Both the position numbers and the translations under genes were made by a program. A DNA stretch of 6,123 nt, taken from the NCBI GenBank assembly GCA_028717165.1, contig JAQUOK010000214.1:1-6123 (forward strand), in the 5' to 3' direction. This document shows positions 1 to 5,409 of the stretch, piece after piece. The notes beneath the pieces are model-generated. The model was given only the letters and a program-made list of their open reading frames with translations. It did not search any database and was not told the DNA's origin. The DNA comes from Victivallaceae bacterium. GTDB lineage: Bacteria; Verrucomicrobiota; Lentisphaeria; Victivallales; Victivallaceae. Position 1 is the stretch's first letter. Each line of letters starts with the position of its first letter.

Positions 1-788
1 GGTGGGACTCGGATGTCCGGCCGCTGCCGCAAAAGAGGAAGGAACATTCCGTAAAATGGGTGGAATATATATGCCGCCGGCTTAATGCCGGATTCCGGCG
101 TATTGCCGCCAGATTCGAAATACAGCGGAAACTCTGGGCTGAATTCAGCTGTACTTTCCGCGGCACCGCGGAATCAAGGTGGTATCTTTCCGACGGCGGC
201 CACTTCGAAAACCTCGGCGGTTACGAACTCATACGCCGCTGCCTGCCGCTGATCGTACTGGTCGATGCCGAACAGGATGAAGATTTCAAGTTCGAAGGCC
301 TGTCCTGCCTCATGCGGAAAGCGAGAATGGATTTCGGGGCCGAAATAGAGTTTTTCGACAACACTATGCTGGCTGATCCCGCCTCCATAGACAAGAACAG
401 GATTCCGGCCGAACTTTTACCGCAGTTAATTAAGTTGAAAAATCTCCAGGACGTTTTCGGTCAACTGGACAACCTGAAACCGCAGACGCCCCGGAACGGC
501 AGCGGCAGACATGCGGCTTTAGGCAGCATTATTTATACAAAGGCTGCGAAGGGAGAACCTGAATCATCATTGCTTATTTATCTCAAAGCCTCAATGAACG
601 GAGACGAACCGCTGGACCTGCTCGCCTATAAGGCCGAAAATGCCGCTTTCCCCCATCAGAGCACTCAGGATCAGTTTTTTGATGAAGCGCAATGGGAAAG
701 CTACCGCAAACTCGGAGAACATGCCGGAGCGCCGCTGGCCGGAATTATCCGGCAGTTAATCCCGGATAAAAATGAGGAGAAAAAATAA
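1..788 (+). CDS. Patatin-like phospholipase family protein, C-terminal part (5' end outside window)
   Basis: The reading frame is open from base 3, so this is the tail (about 261 residues) of a longer protein. A GTG at 60 is in frame, but the frame continues upstream without a stop and the catalytic half of the family is missing, so GTG is not the true start. The segment WYLSDGGHFENLGGYELIRR (from base 180) carries the D-G-G motif whose Asp (codon 192-194) pairs with the Ser of an upstream GxSxG in patatin-type Ser-Asp hydrolases. The following LIVLVDAEQD, the MRKARMDFGAEIEF segment and the C-terminal DEPLDLLAY / FPHQSTQDQFFDEAQWESYR blocks match what I recall of the C-terminus of large patatin-like, often membrane-associated bacterial proteins. 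The expected activity is acyl-ester (phospholipid) hydrolysis; the substrate is unknown. The nucleophile Ser and any membrane segments would lie upstream. The TAA at 786-788 overlaps the next start by one base. Family call confident, exact role not. Confidence 0.85.
   Translation, partial: WDSDVRPLPQKRKEHSVKWVEYICRRLNAGFRRIAARFEIQRKLWAEFSCTFRGTAESRWYLSDGGHFENLGGYELIRRCLPLIVLVDAEQDEDFKFEGLSCLMRKARMDFGAEIEFFDNTMLADPASIDKNRIPAELLPQLIKLKNLQDVFGQLDNLKPQTPRNGSGRHAALGSIIYTKAAKGEPESSLLIYLKASMNGDEPLDLLAYKAENAAFPHQSTQDQFFDEAQWESYRKLGEHAGAPLAGIIRQLIPDKNEEKK
775..779 (+). promoter_or_regulatory. Ribosome binding site of the lipoprotein gene
   Basis: AGGAG lies 8 bases before the ATG at 788, inside the last codons of the patatin-like gene. 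It supports ATG 788 as the start and, with the one-base stop/start overlap (TAATG), points to translational coupling. Confidence 0.75.
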
Positions 789-3169
789 TGAAGGACATTC
801 AACCGAATTATCGCAGATTTTTATACTCAATAATCAGACTCGTATTTTGTGCAGGATTGTGCCTGCTGAGCTCCTGCTGCAGACCATATGCCAGCGTGGG
901 TAATCCCAAAGTTTATGGAGACTCCCAGACCAGAATGCTTCTGGACCGGCTCCATAAGGACGTTCGCAGCTATCTTCCATCCATCACCGATGCCACCCCG
1001 CAAAGCGCCTCCAGGATCCAGCAGGAATACGGTAAGTTGTTTACTTTCAAAGTGGAACCGGCCGGCAGCGCTACCTCAACCAGTAAACCTGAAAGTCTTC
1101 TTCAGCTTACCCCTATTCAAATGCCGGCGGAGGATGAGACAACCGCACTCGGTTTTACCCAGACTCTGCGGGAACGCATCCGGCGCCAGCAGGATGTTTC
1201 CCGGCACGAAATGTTATATATCGGGGACCAGAATTTCCTTGAAGAAGGCAAGAGTCTCTACCTGATCAGACTTGACATGACCTTGCTTCTTTCCTGGGCA
1301 TTAAGCTGTCAGGAATATATAATCGTCAATTTCACTCTCAGGCCTTTTTACGATAATAAAGCTGATATTGCCGGAACCTACCGGAAATTTACCGAAAACA
1401 TAAAAATTTACGCGCTGGCGCCGGAATACGCTTCAGCGCTGTCAAAAGATTCACTTCTTTCCCGCAGCATGAAAGAACTTAACGGAGCCTTGAGCGGAAG
1501 CGTGAAGGGATTAAATCTTTCCGCCGAAGCCAACCTGGAAAAACAGCTCGAACAATATTTTACTTCCACCAACGAAATGCCGCTCCAGTTTGCCATACCC
1601 CGTTCCCGTGATACAGATACAAAACAGTTGCCCAAAGTGATAAAAGAAAAAGACGCGCAAAAGCTGCCGCACCCCGAATACGCTTTTGCTTTCGGGCCGC
1701 AGCGCCATATTGTCAAACGTTCCTGGATCAATCCCTGCAGGTGGTTCGGCGATACTTATGTTATAAATTATGAACATGTTCCGACTACCGTTGACTGTTA
1801 TGCTCTGATCATCGTTGATGATTCATTTTTCGGAAATACGGACTCTGCGCGCCTGAAGCTGCAGGTTAATGTTTTTGAAAGACTCGACAGTTTTAATTGC
1901 GGGGTGAACTGGGACTGGCGGAAAAAAAATATAGGTGACTTCACTATTGAACTTTGTAAAGGCATAGCCTCGGATCCCGCTCAGCGGCTCCGGGAGCTGT
2001 GCGATGATGCCAGGGTTGTGTTTTCTTCTATAAATACCGCTCTCGATTCAACGTTTTCCGCATGCAATAAGGCGAAAATCGCCAAAAAAGAAGCGGCTGA
2101 CGCCGCAAAAGGAATTGAAGGAATTGATTCAATAGATACTTGTATCAAGTCTTTAACGAAAAAGTATAATAAAGCCAGAAAAAAGTATAACAAAAGTTCA
2201 GCGAAAGAAGCTGAAGAATGCCGGAGTATAATGATTGCGGCCGAAGAAAAGCTGGATAAGGCGGTCAAAGTAAAAACCACCCGGCAAAACTATGATAATG
2301 TTCTTACAAAAGCCGCTGAAACCGTAAAAAACTGCACTAAAAAATTGCAGACTTTCAGGGATAAACGCGACCGGGAAATCGGGCAACTTGCTTCCGGGCC
2401 GCTAAAGGAAATTGATGAGAAATATAAAGCCTGCGCGGCGGCGGCCGCTGCCGCGATAAAGCAAGTAAAGGACAGTCTTGGCAGTCAGAAAATTTCCACG
2501 CCCGGGGAATGCGAAAATTCGAATATGGCGCTGAATGCTTTCAAATATACTTATTTCAGCATGACAGGCGCTTCCGCCGCTCCCGATTCCATCAACCCCG
2601 TTGTGGATTCAACCATAATAGTTCACACCAGCAAACTGCCGGTAACTCCGGCGACTTTCCTGACGGTGGACGGGATTGCGGTCTCATCTTCAAATACGAC
2701 CGTACTGGGCAAGCATATGCTCATGGCTAAAATCCCGATCCTGAAACCGTTCCAGAAACTTGCCGCGGACACCGAAGTGGACTGTATCGTCGCCACTCCC
2801 GGCATTCAGGGCGAGGAACGGTTTAAACTGAGGATCCGTAAAAATGTGACCGGCAGCGAACCGGAGAAACCCATTTTGACGCTTGCTCCGGAAAAAGGCC
2901 GAATAGGAGAAACCGTCACCATCACCAGCAACAATTCCGCCGGGTATCCGCTTTCTTCGGTTACCAGTGTGATATTCGGAACCAAAGTCATAGCTCAAAG
3001 CAGTTTTCTTTTCCAGAACTCGTCAAAGATAATATTCAACGTGCCGGAACCGGATAAGGATATCACGGCTTCAGTGGGCGTTGCCGTTCTGCCGCAGTTT
3101 GATAAGTTCACGGAACTGAAATTTACCTATGCAGTGCCGCTTGCGGCTTCACAGGCGGATAAAGAATAA
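788..3169 (+). CDS. Large lipoprotein with Cys-spaced coiled coil and C-terminal IPT/TIG-like domain
   Basis: I do not recognise the protein as a whole; it has 793 residues. Residues 1-30 form a lipoprotein signal peptide: basic n-region (K2, R9, R10, R17), hydrophobic 18-27, lipobox L27-S28-S29-C30. Residue 31 is Cys rather than Asp, so by the E. coli Lol rule it would go to the outer membrane. Residues about 40-395 are mixed alpha/beta and unassigned. Residues about 400-562 are Lys/Ala/Glu-rich and look like a long helical or coiled-coil stretch, ending in a run of seven Ala (550-556). Residues about 600-690 are beta-rich. Residues 695-782 resemble an IPT/TIG Ig-like domain: LTLAPEKGRIGETVTITSNN, then SVTSVIFGTKV, KIIFNVPEP and a closing KFTYAV. 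The start is set by the AGGAG at 775. It follows the patatin-like gene with a one-base overlap, so a partnership with that enzyme at the envelope is likely but inferred. It could be a scaffold, adhesin-like or substrate-binding lipoprotein. Confidence 0.85.
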   Translation: MKDIQPNYRRFLYSIIRLVFCAGLCLLSSCCRPYASVGNPKVYGDSQTRMLLDRLHKDVRSYLPSITDATPQSASRIQQEYGKLFTFKVEPAGSATSTSKPESLLQLTPIQMPAEDETTALGFTQTLRERIRRQQDVSRHEMLYIGDQNFLEEGKSLYLIRLDMTLLLSWALSCQEYIIVNFTLRPFYDNKADIAGTYRKFTENIKIYALAPEYASALSKDSLLSRSMKELNGALSGSVKGLNLSAEANLEKQLEQYFTSTNEMPLQFAIPRSRDTDTKQLPKVIKEKDAQKLPHPEYAFAFGPQRHIVKRSWINPCRWFGDTYVINYEHVPTTVDCYALIIVDDSFFGNTDSARLKLQVNVFERLDSFNCGVNWDWRKKNIGDFTIELCKGIASDPAQRLRELCDDARVVFSSINTALDSTFSACNKAKIAKKEAADAAKGIEGIDSIDTCIKSLTKKYNKARKKYNKSSAKEAEECRSIMIAAEEKLDKAVKVKTTRQNYDNVLTKAAETVKNCTKKLQTFRDKRDREIGQLASGPLKEIDEKYKACAAAAAAAIKQVKDSLGSQKISTPGECENSNMALNAFKYTYFSMTGASAAPDSINPVVDSTIIVHTSKLPVTPATFLTVDGIAVSSSNTTVLGKHMLMAKIPILKPFQKLAADTEVDCIVATPGIQGEERFKLRIRKNVTGSEPEKPILTLAPEKGRIGETVTITSNNSAGYPLSSVTSVIFGTKVIAQSSFLFQNSSKIIFNVPEPDKDITASVGVAVLPQFDKFTELKFTYAVPLAASQADKE
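1985..2473 (+). other. Predicted coiled-coil region of the lipoprotein (residues ~400-562)
   Basis: The encoded segment is dominated by Lys, Ala, Glu and Asp with few Pro or Gly, typical of a long helix or coiled coil. It contains a direct 7-residue repeat (KKYNK at 458-462 and again at 465-469). Seven Cys lie along it and its flank: 405, 426, 452, 478, 516, 549 and 575. No coiled-coil score was computed. Confidence 0.6.
2158..2190 (+). repeat. Short direct repeat encoding a heptad duplication
   Basis: GAAAAAGTATAA (2158-2169) recurs as GAAAAAAGTATAA (2178-2190). In frame it encodes KKYNK twice with a 7-residue period, as expected for coiled-coil heptad expansion. Just upstream, GGAATTGAA and GGAATTGAT stand in tandem (2111-2128), encoding GIEGID. 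Confidence 0.55.
2870..3133 (+). other. IPT/TIG-like Ig-fold domain in the lipoprotein (residues ~695-782)
   Basis: The order of elements fits the IPT/TIG family: an opening P-x-L-x-x-x-x-P strand, a G-x-x-G-E-T-V-T-I-T strand, a V-x-x-V-I-F-G segment, an S-S-K-I-I-F-N-V-P strand and a final F-T-Y. In other proteins this fold serves as a binding or spacer domain on the cell surface. The match is from motif reading only. Confidence 0.65.
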
Positions 3170-3195
3170 GGACGCTCCCAATACCGTAACGGGTA

Positions 3196-3205
3196 ATCGG
3201 CCGAT
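3196..3205. repeat. 10-bp perfect palindrome
   Basis: ATCGGCCGAT is its own reverse complement. It sits 27 bases after the lipoprotein stop and just upstream of the larger hairpin. It could be a protein binding site or chance; at this length chance is quite possible. Confidence 0.35.
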
Positions 3206-3213
3206 GCGTTTCC

Positions 3214-3250
3214 CGGGGAAAAGGATTTTTTCAATGTTTTCTTTTCCCCG
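3214..3250 (+). terminator. Hairpin after the lipoprotein gene, possible atypical terminator
   Basis: CGGGGAAAAG (3214-3223) pairs perfectly with CTTTTCCCCG (3241-3250), a 10-bp stem that can gain one G-U and one A-U pair inside, leaving a T-rich loop of about 13 bases. It lies 44 bases past the lipoprotein stop, where a terminator is expected. Neither strand has a U-tract right after the stem (AAAACTCCTG on +, GGGAAACGC on -), so it is not a standard intrinsic terminator. It may act in Rho-dependent ending or protect the mRNA 3' end. Confidence 0.45.
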
Positions 3251-3320
3251 AAAACTCCTGTTCCCATGGAATCAGTGTTATCACAAGTATTATAAAAACA
3301 AAAAATAGTGCGGTGAATTA

Positions 3321-3348
3321 TTGAAATTTGTTTTTATCATGCTAAACT
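3321..3348 (+). promoter_or_regulatory. Candidate sigma70-type promoter of the ABC/pseudopilin operon
   Basis: TTGAAA (3321-3326, five of six to TTGACA) is followed after 16 bases by TAAACT (3343-3348, four of six to TATAAT). The A-rich run around 3291-3306 could serve as an UP element. Transcription would start near 3355, giving a leader of about 25 bases. The position is right for the first gene of the operon, but the -10 match is modest. Confidence 0.4.
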
Positions 3349-3368
3349 TTATTTCATAGTGCAAGTCC

Positions 3369-3373
3369 GGGAG
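3369..3373 (+). promoter_or_regulatory. Ribosome binding site of the 190-residue membrane protein
   Basis: GGGAG lies 7 bases before the ATG at 3381, a standard distance, and supports that start. Confidence 0.7.
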
Positions 3374-3380
3374 TTATTTT

Positions 3381-3953
3381 ATGGCACTGAGTACGCGTTT
3401 AAAAGCATTAATAATTCCTCTGCTGATAAGTGCTCCGGTAATAGCGGTTCTCTGTTTTTTTATTTTTACCACGGAACCGGAAGCCCTCAGTTCGGCCCAG
3501 ATTATTGCGAAACAGAATTGGACCCGGGAAGAGCTTACCGGCGCTCTGGCTTCCGCTTTTTCTCCCCAGACCAACCGCCGCGACCGGCATGATGTCCTGC
3601 AGCACCTGCGGAAACAGTTGAAATCCTACCCGAAAGATGAACGTTCGAAAATCAGGATAGAAGCATTGCGGCGCGCTTTTAACAGCAGCCTTGAACAGAT
3701 GCGTCTGCTGCCGGAAAAAGACCGGAAAAAACTTCTTGACTCTATCCGGAAGCGCGCTGAAGAATCATATTCGCGGGTACAGAAAATGTCGCCCGAAGAA
3801 AAATCGAGACTGCGTTCACGCCTGGATACGGCCGAGGGACAGGCGGCGGTTGAAGAAGTAAATAAGGTTATGTTTTCCAAACTGACTCCGGAAGAACGTC
3901 GGGATTTTGCTCCCGTTACTAAACTTTGGGTAAAAACTTTGAGGTCTTTATGA
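3381..3953 (+). CDS. Single-pass membrane protein with helical Pro-Glu repeats, unknown function
   Basis: I do not recognise this 190-residue protein. Residues about 9-30 form one membrane helix after a short basic N-terminus (R6, K8). With no clear cleavage or lipobox motif it is probably an anchor, leaving the rest outside the inner membrane. Residues 45-190 are strongly charged and mostly helical. A short motif recurs with Pro at 84, 111, 138 and 170: YPKDER, LPEKDR, SPEEKSR, TPEERR. These look like helix starts spaced 27, 27 and 32 residues apart. LTPEERR is slightly reminiscent of the LTxxQ motif of Spy/CpxP-type periplasmic proteins, but too weak to assign. The ATG is supported by GGGAG 7 bases upstream. 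It is the first gene of the operon and its TGA overlaps the pseudopilin start (ATGA), so it is probably co-translated with it. Confidence 0.8.
   Translation: MALSTRLKALIIPLLISAPVIAVLCFFIFTTEPEALSSAQIIAKQNWTREELTGALASAFSPQTNRRDRHDVLQHLRKQLKSYPKDERSKIRIEALRRAFNSSLEQMRLLPEKDRKKLLDSIRKRAEESYSRVQKMSPEEKSRLRSRLDTAEGQAAVEEVNKVMFSKLTPEERRDFAPVTKLWVKTLRSL
3941..3944 (+). promoter_or_regulatory. Ribosome binding site choosing the pseudopilin start
   Basis: GAGG lies 5 bases before ATG 3950 and 8 bases before ATG 3953, inside the end of the preceding gene. It favours one of these two adjacent ATGs over the in-frame TTG at 3926, which would add 8 atypical residues before the leader peptide. Confidence 0.6.
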
Positions 3954-4489
3954 TGATCAGAAAAAAACGTTTCACACTCGTCGAACTGCTCGTAACGCTC
4001 GCCATCATAGGAATTCTGGCCGCCCTGCTGCTGCCGGCATTGAATTCTTCAAGACGTCGGGCCCAACAAATTGCCTGTGTCGGAAATTTGAAACAGATAG
4101 GATTGGCTTTAAACATGTACCTCTCCGACAACCGCTTCATCATGCCCTGCTGCACGATGAAACCGTCGAACCCGCCGGCCGGCGAGGAAAACCTGCCGTG
4201 CATTGTCGATGTTTTGCTGAGCTATGCCAGCAATAACCGGGAAATATTCTGCTGTCCGGCTGATCCCAACCGGCAATTTTTCAAAGCGGAAAGCACCAGT
4301 TACGAATGGCAGTCCCAGCTTGGCATAAACGGAATGAAAGCGGATGAAAAAACTTTAAAGATAATGGGGTTCAAATCTCCGATCCTGATGGATTATGACA
4401 ATTTCCACGGCAAGTACGGGGATTCAAACTCGCGCAATTATCTTTATCTGAATGCCCGCGCCTTGCAGGACTTGGACAAGGATAAATGA
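3950..4489 (+). CDS. Type II secretion/type IV pilin-like protein (pseudopilin), Lentisphaerota style
   Basis: The 179-residue product starts with a short basic leader (IRKKR) followed by F8-T-L-V-E12-L-L and a hydrophobic helix to about residue 31, the class III signal recognised by prepilin peptidase. Cleavage and N-methylation would occur at F8, with Glu at mature position 5. The residue before F8 is Arg instead of the usual Gly. C43-VGNLKQIGLALNMYLSDN and the C102-P-A-D motif are hallmarks of the expanded pseudopilin families of Lentisphaerota and Planctomycetes. The C-terminal DYDNFHG...NYLYLNARAL sits where these families usually have an H-x9-DG element, but the DG is replaced by NA. 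The start is 3950 or 3953, both with GAGG upstream. It overlaps the gene before (3950-3953) and the ABC ATPase after (4486-4489) by ATGA. Fold certain from sequence; function in this operon unknown. Confidence 0.88.
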   Translation: MMIRKKRFTLVELLVTLAIIGILAALLLPALNSSRRRAQQIACVGNLKQIGLALNMYLSDNRFIMPCCTMKPSNPPAGEENLPCIVDVLLSYASNNREIFCCPADPNRQFFKAESTSYEWQSQLGINGMKADEKTLKIMGFKSPILMDYDNFHGKYGDSNSRNYLYLNARALQDLDKDK

Positions 4490-5409
4490 TTTTATGCTGT
4501 AAAAGCCTGTCAAAACGTTTCGGCCGCAAGTTAGCGGTTGACAATGTTTCCTTCGACATTGATTCCGGCGATATCCTGGGACTGATCGGCCCTAACGGAG
4601 CGGGGAAAAGCACGCTTCTGAAAATGATCGTCGGATTGATCTGGCCAAGTTCCGGCTCGGTTACCGTCTGCGGTTATGACGTTTACCGGCAGCACCGCCA
4701 GGCGATGGCCAAGCTCGGCGCGATCATCGAATGGCCGGCGTTCCATGCCGAATTGAGCGCCCGCACCAACCTGAAAATCCTGTCGGGCGGACAAGGCAGA
4801 GAGTATGAACGCAAACTTGAGGAAACCGCGGAGTTCATCGACATCAAACCTTACCTTGACCAGAAAGTCGGCAGTTTTTCGACCGGCATGAAACAGCGCC
4901 TCGGAATCGCGCTGGCGCTGCTTCCCGATTCCCGATTCATTATCCTCGACGAACCGACGAACGGCCTCGATCCGGGCGGAATTATTGAAATCCGCTCGAT
5001 CGTCCGCGAATACAACCGCCGGTTCGGCACCACTATCCTGGTAACCAGCCACATGCTCGGAGAAATAGAAAATATATGTTCGAAAGTCGTTATCATCAAT
5101 AAAGGAAAAATCATCGCTTCCGGCGCCATGAGCGAACTGCTGGAAAACGAAACCTGCGTGGAACTCGTTTCCGATAGAATCCCGGAAAGCGCCGCATTCC
5201 TCCGGCACGCGGCGGCCGGAGGGGTACTGCCGCTTAATTTCGTCAGCGACTGCAGCGACAGGCTCAGAATAGAAGTCAGCAGGCCCTGCGCCGCAGAAAT
5301 AAACGCGCTGCTTGTGGAAAACGGTTTCAAAATAAGTTTCCTGCAGACGAAACGGAAAGACCTGGAGAGCTTTTTCATGGAAAAAACAAACCGTCAGGAC
5401 TCATTATGA
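4486..5409 (+). CDS. ABC transporter ATP-binding protein, BcrA/CcmA-like exporter type
   Basis: This 307-residue cytoplasmic ATPase has the full set of ABC motifs: Walker A GPNGAGKST (35-43), signature FSTGMKQ (131-137), Walker B FIILDE (151-156), D-loop GLDP (160-163) and switch His H189 (TSH). The Q-loop position reads AIIEWPAF (79-86), with Glu where most ABC proteins have Gln; to my knowledge this is common in the BcrA-like group (bacitracin and lantibiotic resistance exporters, and general ABC-2 pumps). Residues about 215-307 are the usual C-terminal extension, ending in an LESFFMEKT-type tail. It would energise the permease encoded next, with a 4-bp ATGA overlap at 5406-5409. It overlaps the pseudopilin gene the same way at 4486-4489. 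AAGGA at 4478-4482 is only 3 bases from the ATG, so translation may depend on coupling. The substrate cannot be told from the sequence. Confidence 0.95.
   Translation: MILCCKSLSKRFGRKLAVDNVSFDIDSGDILGLIGPNGAGKSTLLKMIVGLIWPSSGSVTVCGYDVYRQHRQAMAKLGAIIEWPAFHAELSARTNLKILSGGQGREYERKLEETAEFIDIKPYLDQKVGSFSTGMKQRLGIALALLPDSRFIILDEPTNGLDPGGIIEIRSIVREYNRRFGTTILVTSHMLGEIENICSKVVIINKGKIIASGAMSELLENETCVELVSDRIPESAAFLRHAAAGGVLPLNFVSDCSDRLRIEVSRPCAAEINALLVENGFKISFLQTKRKDLESFFMEKTNRQDSL
5396..5399 (+). promoter_or_regulatory. Ribosome binding site of the ABC permease
   Basis: AGGA lies 6 bases before the ATG at 5406 and supports that start within the ATGA overlap. Confidence 0.6.

Larger units (their letters stand above)
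3170..3380 (+). other. Intergenic region between the two gene blocks
   Basis: This 211-base gap is the only substantial non-coding stretch. Its first half is mixed in composition and carries a palindrome and a hairpin. Its second half (about 3285-3358) is AT-rich and carries the likely promoter of the downstream operon. No ORF with a credible start was seen in it, and nothing tRNA-like. Confidence 0.7.

Noticed and set aside
60..62. GTG as the start of the patatin-like gene
   Set aside because: The frame is open upstream to the window edge, the purine-rich stretch (AGGAAGGAA, 36-44) is too far away for a normal ribosome binding site, and the family needs an N-terminal catalytic part. The gene is simply cut by the window.
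888..1265. Alternative + strand frame of 125 codons inside the lipoprotein gene
   Set aside because: It overlaps fully with a gene that has a signal peptide and recognisable domains, and its own product (Pro/Arg-rich, no motif) looks like a frame shadow.
2434..2455. GC-rich near-perfect 22-base palindrome containing a NotI site
   Set aside because: It lies in the seven-alanine codon run of the lipoprotein (GCG/GCC/GCT repeats), which explains both its composition and its symmetry.
3281..3300. Second -10-like element (TATTATAA) in the AT-rich part of the gap
   Set aside because: No acceptable -35 hexamer lies 16-18 bases upstream. The TTGAAA/TAAACT pair further down fits better.
3926..3928. 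TTG as the start of the pseudopilin gene
   Set aside because: ATG at 3950 or 3953 has GAGG at a proper distance and gives a normal short basic leader, whereas TTG adds residues untypical of prepilins and has no clear ribosome binding site.
4531..5208. Long minus-strand open frame (225 codons) opposite the ABC ATPase
   Set aside because: It lies entirely antisense to a gene with all ABC motifs, and its translation shows no recognisable domain. It is a by-product of the codon bias of the real gene; the same applies to the minus-strand frame at 4851-5378.
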